Source: DTPU01 sp963827855 (GTDB lineage Bacteria > Planctomycetota > Phycisphaerae > Sedimentisphaerales > Anaerobacaceae). Taken from it: a DNA stretch of 64,000 bases. Shown here in pieces: positions 8,898 to 17,621 of this stretch. A program made the position numbers and the translations under genes. The DNA lies in NCBI GenBank assembly GCA_963827855.1, contig CAWHBY010000002.1:3782001-3846000 (forward strand), in the 5' to 3' direction. Below the pieces are notes generated by a model. It worked only from the letters and a program-made list of their open reading frames with translations. It searched no databases and was not told the DNA's origin. Within the stretch, counting starts at the first letter, position 1, and every line of letters starts with the position of its first letter.

Positions 8898-9007
8898 GCC
8901 ACGCTCAGGCGTGGGATCGTGTGGCATGGTGCAGCACGAGGTAGAGGGCCGTGGCAGCAGGAACGGGCAGATGGGGCGTCGCACGAGTGAGTGAGTCGAG
9001 GACCAAG

Positions 9008-10174
9008 ATGCCGAAACCGGATCGCGTCGTTGTCTTCCGCATAGGCCAGTTGGGCGACATTCTGGTGTCCATTCCAGCCATTGCGGCCATACGACGACAT
9101 TTCCCGCAGAGCCAGATAGGGATTCTCTCAGACTGCCATCCTGCGAAAGGATATGTCGGCACATCTGACGTCCTTCAAGGTTCGGGCCTGGTGGATTACT
9201 CCATAGAGTACTCTCCACCTGCTTTGATGAAAGTGGGTGCGATTCGCCAGGGGGTATCGCTCATCTGGAGGCTGAGGAAGGATGGAGTTGGCACCCTGGT
9301 CTATCTTGCGCCGTCGCGGAGAAGCCCTGCGCAGGTCAGACGGGATCGTGTCGCCTTCTGGCTCGCTGGGATCAGGAACGTCATCGGGATGGATGGTCTC
9401 ACGCCGCTTCCAGGTCGTGGCAGTGACGGGCTGTTGCCTGTCCTGCCAAAGGAGTCTGATCTCCTGCTCGGTCGTCTCTCGCGGGCTGGCATCAGGGCGG
9501 ACGGCTTTCAGCCCTGCGGCCCAATTCTGAACATAGGGGAAATCGAGGCACGTGGCGTAGACCGGTGGCTGGGACGAATGCCGCCTGATGGTGGAAGGCG
9601 ATGGCTTGCAGTCTCGCCCGCGTCCAAGATGCCCATCAAGCGTTGGCCAGTCGATCGGTATGAAGAGACGGTCAGGGCACTGATCTCTTCGCATGATACT
9701 TGGCCAGTGATCTTCGGCGGACCGGAGGACAGCAGCCTTGCACAGTACCTCATCGGGCGGTGGGGCAGGGGGTATGCTGCTGCTGGTTGTTTGAGCGTCC
9801 GGGAGAGCATGGCGGCCCTCGCACGATGTGTGCTATACGTGGGCAATGACACTGGCGTCATGCACATGGCTGCAGCCATGGGCGTCAAGTGCGTAGCAGT
9901 CTTCACATCGCGTGACTATCCCGGAGTCTGGTATCCTCCTGGGCAAGGCCATGTGGTCTTGTGTAAGAGGACTCCGTGCGAAGGGTGCATGGAGATGGTC
10001 GACTGCCGGTATGGGAGGAGGTGCATACTGTCGATCAGCGTGAAGGACGTGGTCACGGCGTGCTGTGCACTGCTGGGCAGCACGGCCCGCAAGGCAGATG
10101 ATCAGTCCTTCCCGCGCAGAGCTGCTGCTGGCCTCGTTCGAGCCAAGGAAAGTCCATGGCAATCGCGTCGGTAA
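9008..10174 (+). CDS. Glycosyltransferase family 9 (ADP-heptose:LPS heptosyltransferase-like)
   Basis: About 388 residues. The N-terminal VVVFRIGQLGDILVSIPAIAAIRRHFP is the classic GT9 start (RxGxLGDxLxxxP). In the C-terminal half, SPASKMPIKRWPVDRYEE and YVGNDTGVMHMAAAMGVKCVAVF (GNDTGxMHxAAA) are the donor-site signatures. A Cys cluster (CKRTPCEGCMEMVDC and then C) near the C-terminus also occurs in heptosyltransferases, where it may bind metal. The ATG follows a GAGG at 8998-9001; a GTG at 8951 is the longer alternative. The sugar could be heptose or another residue. Confidence 0.87.
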   Translation: MPKPDRVVVFRIGQLGDILVSIPAIAAIRRHFPQSQIGILSDCHPAKGYVGTSDVLQGSGLVDYSIEYSPPALMKVGAIRQGVSLIWRLRKDGVGTLVYLAPSRRSPAQVRRDRVAFWLAGIRNVIGMDGLTPLPGRGSDGLLPVLPKESDLLLGRLSRAGIRADGFQPCGPILNIGEIEARGVDRWLGRMPPDGGRRWLAVSPASKMPIKRWPVDRYEETVRALISSHDTWPVIFGGPEDSSLAQYLIGRWGRGYAAAGCLSVRESMAALARCVLYVGNDTGVMHMAAAMGVKCVAVFTSRDYPGVWYPPGQGHVVLCKRTPCEGCMEMVDCRYGRRCILSISVKDVVTACCALLGSTARKADDQSFPRRAAAGLVRAKESPWQSRR

Positions 10175-11394
10175 GCACAACAGATGGAGGGACTTTGAGA
10201 ATCCTCCATGTTACCCCTTTGTATGAACCCGCTGGCACTGGGGGAGTGGTGCGATCATTGTCAGAGCTGTGCCGCAGCCTCAGGCAGTTGGGCCATCACG
10301 TGACAGTATTCGCTACAGATTCAGATGGCTACTCACGTATGCGGGTGCCCATCGATCGGGCTGTGGATGTTGGGGGAGTCGAAGTGTACTATTTCCATAC
10401 ACCCATGCCCGGGCTCTTTCAGTACTCGCCAGCGATGGATCGTGCTTGCCGCCTAAGATCTGGCGAGTTCGATATCGTCGATATCAGTGCCTGCTGGAAC
10501 TACTGCGGAATCGTGGCCGCGAAGAGGGCCAGTCGTGCCAGTGTGCCATACGTTATTTCGCCACGAGGGTCCCTCATCACGGCTGCGGCATCCACCAAGC
10601 GGATCCGGAAGCGGCTATACATGAGACTCTTCGGAGAGAAGCTTGTCGGTGGCGCGGCTGCCATTCACTATACAAGTGATCTTGAGCGTCAGAGGACCAG
10701 GATACCGTGTGCATGGCGGCCAAGCTTCGTGATTTCCAATGCAGTGGATTTCTCAGGTCTTGCCGCCAGGCCGTCCAAGACAGAGGCCAGGCAGGCATTG
10801 GGTTTGCCCGAGGGAGGGCTGACAGTAGGTTTTCTGGGAAGGATCCATCCCATCAAAGCCCTGGACGTACTGATCGGGGCGATGGCCCGTCTCGACCAGG
10901 CAGGAAACGGCAATGTCCGTCTGCTGTTGGCCGGCCCGGATGACGGGGATGAGGCGAGGCTCAGGCGCATCATCGGGTTGGCTAACCTGGGAAGACAGGT
11001 ACATTTCATCGGTCCCATCCATGGCGACCAGAAGATTCAGTTCCTGTCGGCCCTTGATGTGCTGGCCTTGGTCTCTTGGAGCGAGAACTTTGGGAACGCC
11101 GCTGCTGAGGCCATGGCGGCGGGAGTGCCCGTCCTTGTGTCGAACAATGTAGGCATTTCCGATGATGTGGATCAGACCGGCTCAGGCTGGGTCGTCCCCG
11201 TCGATGCAGCGGCTATCGCGAATGCCCTTAGGCGGATCGAGTCGGGCCAGGCTGAGAGGGAGCGGTACGGACGGAATGCCAAGGCGTGTGTGCTCGACCG
11301 CTATGAATGCGGGCGGGTGGCACGACTCATGGCCAGGGCGTATCTTGATATCCTCAGTGGCAACCGCTCGAGTCAGTGTAGATGGAGCTCATGA
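10156..11394 (+). CDS. Glycosyltransferase family 4
   Basis: 412 residues with a GT-B fold. The acceptor half begins with LRILHVTPLYEPAGTGGVVRSLSEL, including the glycine-rich loop. The donor half has VGFLGRIHPIKALDVLIGAMARL and the EX7E signature in SWSENFGNAAAEAMAAGVPV, followed by SNNVGISDDV. This is a retaining nucleotide-sugar transferase acting at the cytoplasmic membrane face. The start overlaps the preceding gene by 19 nt, pointing to co-translation. The specificity is unknown. Confidence 0.88.
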   Translation: MAIASVSTTDGGTLRILHVTPLYEPAGTGGVVRSLSELCRSLRQLGHHVTVFATDSDGYSRMRVPIDRAVDVGGVEVYYFHTPMPGLFQYSPAMDRACRLRSGEFDIVDISACWNYCGIVAAKRASRASVPYVISPRGSLITAAASTKRIRKRLYMRLFGEKLVGGAAAIHYTSDLERQRTRIPCAWRPSFVISNAVDFSGLAARPSKTEARQALGLPEGGLTVGFLGRIHPIKALDVLIGAMARLDQAGNGNVRLLLAGPDDGDEARLRRIIGLANLGRQVHFIGPIHGDQKIQFLSALDVLALVSWSENFGNAAAEAMAAGVPVLVSNNVGISDDVDQTGSGWVVPVDAAAIANALRRIESGQAERERYGRNAKACVLDRYECGRVARLMARAYLDILSGNRSSQCRWSS

Positions 11395-11510
11395 CGATCC
11401 GGTGCTGTCTGCTTCGAAACAGGAATGGACGGTCGGTGTGGCGGGATGGCCGCACGCAGGCATCGTTCCGTGGAAAGGACTTTTGACCGATTCCCCCTTC
11501 ACGGTGAGCA

Positions 11511-12293
11511 ATGGTGAAACAAGCGACAATCGTCTGCAAAGAGACTGGCGAGCGTACGGATCCGTCGCCTTACCTTCCGTGCCCCCATGGAGGGTTGTCG
11601 GAGAAATGGTTGACGTTCAGACATCGAATCACCTACCGAGTATGGAAGGATGTGGTTAGGAAGTATCGACGAGAGGCGACTGACCGGGGACCTGTTGACC
11701 GGTTCTTGGATGTGGGCTGTGGGCCGGGTGACTTCGTCTGTTGTTTGGAGAGGTGGTTTCCAAACGTGGAAGTCACAGGGTTGGACATGGACCGTAGTCT
11801 CATAGAATACGGGCGGCGAAGGCTGACCAGGGCTGGGCTTGTTCAAGGCTCTGCGGAGTCACTTCCCTTCCGTGATGGGACGTTTGTCGTGCTGTCGTGC
11901 CTCCAAGCCGTCGAGCATCTTCCGGACCCTGATGCATTCCTGCGAGAAGCCCGACGAGTCCTGCGACCGAGGGGTCTCTTGCTCGTGGCCACGCCGAATC
12001 CTGCTGGCCTCGCGGCCGGACTCCTTGGGAGTCAATGGACTGGGATCCGGCCGGACCACGTGTCGCTCAGGACGCCGGCAACATGGAGGGCAGCTATCGA
12101 AGCTGCAGGGTTCGAAGTAATGGATGAAGGAACGACGCTGTTCAATGGGATTCCGGTCATTGGGCGTCTGCCTTTGGGATTGCCCTTCCTCTTGACGCAG
12201 GCCATGTTCGGCTGGTTTCCATGGTCCTGGGGTGAGAGCTACATGGTGGTTGCCAGAAAGAGCCAGAGTAAGGACCCGTCCAGAAATAAGTGA
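11511..12293 (+). CDS. Class I SAM-dependent methyltransferase (Methyltransf_11 type), 3' end inside a MITE-like repeat
   Basis: 260 residues. Motif I is VDRFLDVGCGPGDFVCCLERW, followed by VTGLDMDRSLIEYGRRRL and LSCLQAVEHLPDPDAFLREARRVLRPRGLLLVATPN, the motifs of the UbiE/COQ5-like methyltransferase family. The N-terminal region has a CPHG stretch with two nearby Cys but no full zinc-ribbon. The last six or seven codons (K-D-P-S-R-N-K and the TGA) lie in the left terminal inverted repeat of the element at 12271-12450, so the natural C-terminus has probably been replaced. A catalytic O- or C-methylation of a glycan is likely; the substrate is unknown. Confidence 0.82.
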   Translation: MVKQATIVCKETGERTDPSPYLPCPHGGLSEKWLTFRHRITYRVWKDVVRKYRREATDRGPVDRFLDVGCGPGDFVCCLERWFPNVEVTGLDMDRSLIEYGRRRLTRAGLVQGSAESLPFRDGTFVVLSCLQAVEHLPDPDAFLREARRVLRPRGLLLVATPNPAGLAAGLLGSQWTGIRPDHVSLRTPATWRAAIEAAGFEVMDEGTTLFNGIPVIGRLPLGLPFLLTQAMFGWFPWSWGESYMVVARKSQSKDPSRNK

Positions 12294-12450
12294 TCGATTT
12301 GCCGCTCAGACTTGGGTCAGATTGGGACGCGAGGATTGAGCGAAACCGCAGGCGTAGTCCTGCTACGTTGAGGATTTCGCGATTGAGGAGCGGCCCAAGA
12401 TGGCCCGAAGATGAGATGGGAAATCGGTCAGTTATTTCTGGACGGGTCCT
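12271..12450. mobile_element. MITE-like element with 29-bp terminal inverted repeats
   Basis: GGACCCGTCCAGAAATAA at 12272-12289 recurs as its exact reverse complement at 12432-12449. The match extends inwards to about 29 bp with two mismatches (inner part xTGAxCGATTT). AGTA lies directly outside the left end and one base outside the right end, a possible target duplication. Inside there are two nested stems, GCGAAA pairing with TTTCGC and CGTAG pairing with CTACG. The element is about 180 bp and contains no open frame of note, so it would need a transposase in trans. It supplies the stop of the upstream methyltransferase and separates it from the next glycosyltransferase. Confidence 0.72.
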
Positions 12451-12523
12451 AAGTAGCCCCCTGGACCCAGAAGCCGGCGGTGTCATCCTTGAGATAGTCA
12501 TGCAGTGATCGTGGACGGAGATC

Positions 12524-13771
12524 TTGGCTGTGATATGTGGTGATACGACCGTACGAGGGCAGCCGGAGAAGAAGGGGCGGACTGCATATATTGTGAGTCT
12601 GAAGTTCGCTCCTGGGCTGGCCAAAGAGTTCTTTGCCGTAGGGGAAGGCATGAGGCGACGAGGTATGGAGGTTCGATACCTTCTTGCCGAACCCTATAGA
12701 GACTTTGCGCCCAGTTGTGCTGCAATCGACTATGTGACCGTTTCCACAGGGTGGTGCTCCGTCATTGTGGACACAGCCAGGCTGGCGCGAGGGGCGTTGT
12801 TCAAGCGGGCGTTCGCCAAGTATCCTCCTGGGTCCATTGTTTTCTACAACACGCACCCCTTGAATCCGCTGATTGCCAGTCTGATGAAGCGTGAGTACCC
12901 GGATTCGATTGTTGTCCTCTATCTGCACGATCCCTACAAACCTGACAAGTCATCGTACGGCAAGATCGGGGCAGTCCGCATTCTGTTGGTTGAGGCCATC
13001 CAGAGATCTATCGCAGCCAGATCCGATCACATTGTGTTTCCATCCGAGTACTCCAAAGGACTCTTTGCCGAGTACTATCCGACCATGGGTGCAACCACGC
13101 ATGTCGCTCCTCTGTTGGTACCCGATCTTCAGCCTGCTGCTGATGGTGAAAGAAGTCTGTTCTCGATGATCGGTCGAATGGGTCTGTCGACAGGCCATGA
13201 TGTGTTTGTTCGCTTGGTCAACTATGCCGCCGAGAACAGTCTTCCCTATGAGTTTGCCTTGGTGACCTCTGGCAGCGTCGCCAGATACCTGTCTTACTTC
13301 ACCCCTCAGGCTCGCCGCATCCTGCAGGTCGTTCATCATGATCGCATTGGTGATGAAGAGATCGATGTCGTACTCCGAGGGAGTTGCGCTACGTTCAGAC
13401 TGGCCAGAGAAGTCACCCAGAGTGGCGTTGTGCCAGTCGCATTTCGCTGTCGTACACCCGTGATTGGCACGGATATCCCCGGGTTGCGCCAGCATATCAG
13501 TCACAAGAACGACGGCTATCTGGTGCCGAACGATTGCGGCATGCAGGATCTGGTAGCGGCCATGGAATATGTGAAGGGCGATTTTGAGCGGATGTCAGGA
13601 AATGCCCGTAGACGTTACGAAGATGTCTGGAGTCCATCCAACTGGGGCAGATACTATGGGTGGCTGGTGGAGGAGATGGGCGACGGTGGATGCCGCCCGA
13701 CGATCGAGGGTGCCTCGGAGGATCTCTTGGCGACCTCGATCAGATCGGTAAGCGGCGACGCAAAGAAGTAA
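12524..13771 (+). CDS. GT-B glycosyltransferase (GT4-like)
   Basis: About 410 residues. The N-terminal AYIVSLKFAPGLAKEFFAVGEGMRRRGMEV resembles the acceptor half of a GT-B enzyme. The C-terminal GSCATFRLAREVTQSGVVPVAFRCRTPVIGTDIPGLRQHI keeps the general shape of a GT4 donor site, although the usual EX7E is replaced by FRLAREVTQSG. The start is unsure: TTG at the given position, GTG at 12530, or later. It stands right after the MITE-like element, so its promoter or 5' end may have been altered by that insertion. Function is inferred from fold features and context only. Confidence 0.7.
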   Translation: MAVICGDTTVRGQPEKKGRTAYIVSLKFAPGLAKEFFAVGEGMRRRGMEVRYLLAEPYRDFAPSCAAIDYVTVSTGWCSVIVDTARLARGALFKRAFAKYPPGSIVFYNTHPLNPLIASLMKREYPDSIVVLYLHDPYKPDKSSYGKIGAVRILLVEAIQRSIAARSDHIVFPSEYSKGLFAEYYPTMGATTHVAPLLVPDLQPAADGERSLFSMIGRMGLSTGHDVFVRLVNYAAENSLPYEFALVTSGSVARYLSYFTPQARRILQVVHHDRIGDEEIDVVLRGSCATFRLAREVTQSGVVPVAFRCRTPVIGTDIPGLRQHISHKNDGYLVPNDCGMQDLVAAMEYVKGDFERMSGNARRRYEDVWSPSNWGRYYGWLVEEMGDGGCRPTIEGASEDLLATSIRSVSGDAKK

Positions 13772-13798
13772 TTGGCAACTGCCATTGCGAGGGAAGGA

Positions 13799-14824
13799 AT
13801 GTTCAAGAACAAGACTCTGCTGATTACAGGTGGGACTGGGACATTTGGAAATGCCGTGCTACGGCGATTCCTGGATACCCAGATCGGGGAGATCCGCATA
13901 TTCAGTCGGGATGAGAAGAAGCAGGAGGACATGCGCAACTCCCTCCGGAACCAGAAGGTGAAGTTCTACATCGGCGACGTGCGTAGCTGTGACAGCATCC
14001 TGCAGGCCATGCAGGGCGTGGACTACGTCTTTCATGCCGCTGCGCTCAAGCAGGTCCCGTCCTGCGAGTTCTTTCCCATCGAGGCCGTGCGGACCAACAG
14101 CCTGGGTGCCGAGAACGTGATGAACGCGGCCATGGCCTGCGGCGTGAAGAACCTGATCGTGCTCAGTACGGACAAGGCGGTCTATCCGATCAACGCCATG
14201 GGGATCTCGAAGGCCATGATGGAGAAGCTCATGATCGCCAAGGCACGCATGTACGGCCGGTCCAAGACCATCTTCTGTGGTACGCGATATGGCAATGTCA
14301 TGGCCTCACGTGGGTCCGTCATTCCCCTGTTCCTCCAGCAGATCATGGCAGGTGAGCCGCTGACCATCACCGATCCCAACATGACGCGCTTCATGATGAC
14401 GATCGACGATGCGGTGGACCTTGTGCTCTATGCGTTTCAGCATGGGGATCCGGGGGACATCTTTGTGCAGAAGGCCCCTGCGGCGACGATTGAGACGCTG
14501 GCCCGAGCCCTCAGGAAGCTTTGTGAGGCGGACAATGAGATCCGTATCATCGGGACGCGGCACGGGGAGAAGCTCTACGAGACCTTGCTGAACCGCGAGG
14601 AGATGGCCAAGGCCGAAGACATGGGCGACTACTTCCGCGTGCCGGCCGATGTACGCGATCTGAACTACGCGTGCTACTTCAGCGAAGGGCAAAGGGCCGT
14701 TTCCGAGATGGAGGACTACAATTCGCACAACACCCGTAGGCTGGACGTGGACGGCATGATGGAGCTGTTGCTCAAGCTCGACTGCGTCCATGAAGCCCTG
14801 GCTGAGAGGGGGCGGGTCTCGTGA
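13799..14824 (+). CDS. wbjB: UDP-GlcNAc 4,6-dehydratase/5-epimerase (WbjB/CapE/FnlA type)
   Basis: 341 residues from the ATG at MFKNKTLLITGGTGTFGNAV. This N-terminus, followed by IFSRDEKKQEDMRNSL, is almost diagnostic of the CapE/WbjB/FnlA family. In these inverting dehydratases an MxxxK replaces YxxxK (here GISKAMMEKLM). The enzyme converts UDP-GlcNAc to the UDP-4-keto-6-deoxy-L-arabino-hexulose, the first step to UDP-L-FucNAc. The stop overlaps the GTG of the reductase gene (GTGA). Together with the next two genes it forms the complete pathway. An in-frame TTG at 13772 is an alternative start. Confidence 0.93.
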   Translation: MFKNKTLLITGGTGTFGNAVLRRFLDTQIGEIRIFSRDEKKQEDMRNSLRNQKVKFYIGDVRSCDSILQAMQGVDYVFHAAALKQVPSCEFFPIEAVRTNSLGAENVMNAAMACGVKNLIVLSTDKAVYPINAMGISKAMMEKLMIAKARMYGRSKTIFCGTRYGNVMASRGSVIPLFLQQIMAGEPLTITDPNMTRFMMTIDDAVDLVLYAFQHGDPGDIFVQKAPAATIETLARALRKLCEADNEIRIIGTRHGEKLYETLLNREEMAKAEDMGDYFRVPADVRDLNYACYFSEGQRAVSEMEDYNSHNTRRLDVDGMMELLLKLDCVHEALAERGRVS

Positions 14825-15969
14825 GAAGCGTTCTGGTGACCGGAGCCCGGGGGTTCATCGGCCGGAATCTGCTCGCACACCTGGCGAGACTGGACGGCTG
14901 GGAGGTCATGGGGTACGACCTGGGCAGCAGCGAGACCGAGTTGCGAAGCACGCTGGCCCGGGTGGACGCCGTGTGTCACCTGGCCGGAGTCAACCGGCCG
15001 CAGAGCGTGGATGAGTACGAGACGGGCAATGCGGGTTTCACGAGCGAGGTGTGTGGGATGCTGCGTCAGATGGGGCGGGCGCCAAAAATCATCATGTCCT
15101 CCTCGATCCAGGCGGAATTGGAGAATCCCTATGGCGTCAGCAAACGCAGGGCTGAGGAGATCCTGAGGATGTTCTCCGCGGAGACCGGCGCTCCCCTCTC
15201 CATCTATCGATTGAAGAACGTGTTCGGCAAATGGTGTCGGCCCAACTACAACTCGGTGACGGCGACCTTCTGCCATAGCATCGGCCATGAACTGCCCATC
15301 TCTATCTCCGACCCGACGCGTGAAATCGAGTTGGTGTATGTTGACGATGTCGTCGCGCAGTTTGTTGGGGAGATCCAGGACCCCCGCGGATCCGAAGGCG
15401 GGTTTGCGCTGGATGCCCTCCCCAGCACCCGGATCACCCTGGGCGATCTGGCGGGCCGTATCCAGGCGTTCCATGAGATGAAAAGCCGGCTCATGATCCC
15501 GGACTTCGCAGAGCCCTTCAACCGGCGGCTGTATGCGACGTATCTGTCGTACGTCGAGCCGGAGGCCCTCGAATACGGACTTGAGGCGAAGCGAGACGCT
15601 CGGGGCGCACTCGCCGAGTTCATCAAGAGCCCTCACTGCGGACAGGTCTTCGTGTCGCGCACGCGTCCAGGCATCACCCGGGGTAACCACTACCATCACA
15701 CCAAGACCGAGAAGTTCCTGGTCCTCTCGGGTGAAGGCTTGATTCGGATGCGGCACATCGAGGGAGAAGAGGTGGTGGAGTACCGGGTCTGCGGGGAAGA
15801 CTACCGCGTCCTTGACATTCCGCCGGGCCACACGCATTCAATCACCAACGTGGGCGACGCGGACATGATCACGCTGTTCTGGGCGAGCGAGATCTTCGAT
15901 CCCGATCGACCGGACACAACCTACCTGGAGGTCGCTCCAGCCAGCAGCTCGATGGGCCAGAAGGTATGA
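14821..15969 (+). CDS. wbjC: UDP-2-acetamido-2,6-dideoxy-hexulose 4-reductase (WbjC/CapF/FnlB), SDR plus cupin
   Basis: 382 residues, the length of CapF/WbjC. The N-terminal SDR domain has VLVTGARGFIGRNLLAHL, AVCHLAGVNRP and YGVSKRRAEEIL (YxxxK). The C-terminal third is a cupin: GNHYHHTKTEKFLVLSGEG and PPGHTHSITNVGD carry the metal-binding His and Glu. In CapF the cupin domain does the 3-epimerisation and the SDR domain the NADPH-dependent 4-reduction, giving UDP-6-deoxy-L-talNAc. The GTG start overlaps the upstream stop, and its own stop overlaps the next ATG (ATGA). Confidence 0.93.
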   Translation: MRSVLVTGARGFIGRNLLAHLARLDGWEVMGYDLGSSETELRSTLARVDAVCHLAGVNRPQSVDEYETGNAGFTSEVCGMLRQMGRAPKIIMSSSIQAELENPYGVSKRRAEEILRMFSAETGAPLSIYRLKNVFGKWCRPNYNSVTATFCHSIGHELPISISDPTREIELVYVDDVVAQFVGEIQDPRGSEGGFALDALPSTRITLGDLAGRIQAFHEMKSRLMIPDFAEPFNRRLYATYLSYVEPEALEYGLEAKRDARGALAEFIKSPHCGQVFVSRTRPGITRGNHYHHTKTEKFLVLSGEGLIRMRHIEGEEVVEYRVCGEDYRVLDIPPGHTHSITNVGDADMITLFWASEIFDPDRPDTTYLEVAPASSSMGQKV

Positions 15970-17123
15970 AGGTTGCTACGATCGTAGGTACACGGCCGGA
16001 GATCATCCGGCTGTCGCGGGTGATGGCCGCGCTGGACCGCCACGTCCAGCACATCCTCATCCACACGGGCCAGAATCATGATTATGAGCTCAGTCAGGTC
16101 TTCTTTGACGATCTGGAGATCCGCAGGCCCGACCACTTCCTTGAAGCGGCGAGCCGCAACGCGGCCGAGACGATTGGGCTCGTCATTTCTCGTTCGGACG
16201 CGGTTCTGGAGGCCGTCCGGCCCGATGCGGTGTTGATCCTCGGCGATACGAACAGTTGCCTGTCGGCGATCGCCGCAAAGCGGCGCAAGATTCCGGTTTT
16301 CCACATGGAGGCCGGGAATCGGTGCTTTGACCAGCGGGTGCCCGAAGAGATCAATCGCAGGATCGTCGACCACATCAGCGACATCAACATGCCCTACAGC
16401 GAGATCTCCCGGGACTACCTGCTGCGGGAGGGTATTCCACCTGATCGCGTGATCAAGACCGGCAGCCCGATGTATGAGGTGCTGCACTACTACCTCCCGA
16501 AGATCGAGGCCTCCGAGGTACTGCGGCGGTTCGGTCTCAGGGAAGGGGAGTACTTCGTCGTCAGCGCCCACCGTGAGGAGAACATCGAGACCGTGCCGCA
16601 ATTCATGAGGCTCGTCCAACTGCTCAACGTGATCGCCGAACGGTACGGAAAGCGGATTATCGTGACGACCCATCCGCGCACTCGCAAGAAGATCGAAGCC
16701 CTGGGCGTCACCTTCCGTCCCGAGGTCGAACTGCTCAAGCCGATGGGGCTCTTTGACTATGTTCACCTGCAACTGCACGCGAAGGCGTCGCTCTCGGACA
16801 GCGGGACGATCACCGAGGAGTCCTCGATTCTGAACTTCCCGGCGCTGAACCTCCGTGATGCGCACGAGCGGCCCGAAGGGATGGAGGAGGGAGCGGTCAT
16901 GATGACCGGGCTGGAGCCTGATCGTGTGATCGAAGGTCTGCAGATCCTCGATACGCAGGGAAGGGGCAGGGATCGAATCCTGCCGATCATCAAGGACTAT
17001 GATGTGCCGAACGTCTCGGAGAAGGTGGTGCGCATCCTTCTGAGCTACACCCATTACGTCAATCGCGTCGTGTGGCAGAAGACGCCGGCTCCGGTTGAGC
17101 GGGCTAGGAGGAGCGAGGAATGA
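15966..17123 (+). CDS. wbjD: UDP-N-acetyl-L-fucosamine-forming 2-epimerase (WbjD/CapG/FnlC)
   Basis: 385 residues of the UDP-GlcNAc 2-epimerase superfamily (GT-B-like fold). VATIVGTRPEIIRLSRVM, HTGQNHDYELSQVFF, VLILGDTNSCLSAIAAKR and FHMEAGNRCFDQRVPEEINR are the family landmarks. The NRCFDQRVPEE variant in place of the RT/SGDxxSPFPEE loop of WecB is typical of the WbjD/CapG branch, which converts UDP-L-PneNAc or 6-deoxy-talNAc to UDP-L-FucNAc. The ATGA overlap and immediate succession after wbjB-wbjC make the assignment strong. Confidence 0.93.
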   Translation: MKVATIVGTRPEIIRLSRVMAALDRHVQHILIHTGQNHDYELSQVFFDDLEIRRPDHFLEAASRNAAETIGLVISRSDAVLEAVRPDAVLILGDTNSCLSAIAAKRRKIPVFHMEAGNRCFDQRVPEEINRRIVDHISDINMPYSEISRDYLLREGIPPDRVIKTGSPMYEVLHYYLPKIEASEVLRRFGLREGEYFVVSAHREENIETVPQFMRLVQLLNVIAERYGKRIIVTTHPRTRKKIEALGVTFRPEVELLKPMGLFDYVHLQLHAKASLSDSGTITEESSILNFPALNLRDAHERPEGMEEGAVMMTGLEPDRVIEGLQILDTQGRGRDRILPIIKDYDVPNVSEKVVRILLSYTHYVNRVVWQKTPAPVERARRSEE

Positions 17124-17566
17124 CATCGCCGATGGACCGGCCCACGCTCATTGAAGGGGGCCTGCACGTGGACGCCCGGGGCAGTGTCGCGTTCGTCAAT
17201 GACTTTGATTTCGAGGGGGTGGGCCGGTTCTACATGATCCGCGCCCATCGGCCCCATGAGCCACGTGGCTGGGTGGGGCACCGCAGCGAGCGGAAATGGT
17301 TCTTCGGGGTCCAGGGGACCTCGTTGGTTTCAGTGGTCAGACCCGACTCCTGGTCCGCGCCGACGGGCGAGCTGCCCGTGGAGCGTTTTGTGTTGTCCGC
17401 AGCGAGGCCCCAGGTGCTGTGTGTGCCGCCGGGGTATGCGACAGGCAGCACCAGCCTGACCGGAGACGCCGTGTTGCTCATCTTCTCTTCCGGGAGAATT
17501 GAGGAGGCCAAGGTGGATGATTACCGTTTTCCGCTGGATACCTGGCCCGTTGTGGGTCAGAGTTGA
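17120..17566 (+). CDS. Cupin-fold sugar epimerase/isomerase (RmlC/WxcM-like)
   Basis: 148 residues, a single beta-barrel cupin domain. LHVDARGSVAFVNDFDFEGVGRFYMI is the opening of dTDP-4-dehydrorhamnose 3,5-epimerase-like proteins, and PHEPRGWVGHRSERKWFFGVQG gives the candidate catalytic His. This small protein is often found with wbjBCD/fnlABC genes; its exact role (3,5-epimerase, keto-isomerase or a helper in FucNAc formation) is not settled from sequence. The ATG overlaps the upstream stop by 4 nt, so it is the fourth coupled gene of the FucNAc cassette. Confidence 0.78.
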   Translation: MTSPMDRPTLIEGGLHVDARGSVAFVNDFDFEGVGRFYMIRAHRPHEPRGWVGHRSERKWFFGVQGTSLVSVVRPDSWSAPTGELPVERFVLSAARPQVLCVPPGYATGSTSLTGDAVLLIFSSGRIEEAKVDDYRFPLDTWPVVGQS

Positions 17567-17621
17567 CCCGGGTGTCTCACGGCTCCTTTCTGCGTTCTCT
17601 CGACGCAGCCCTCAGTGATCT

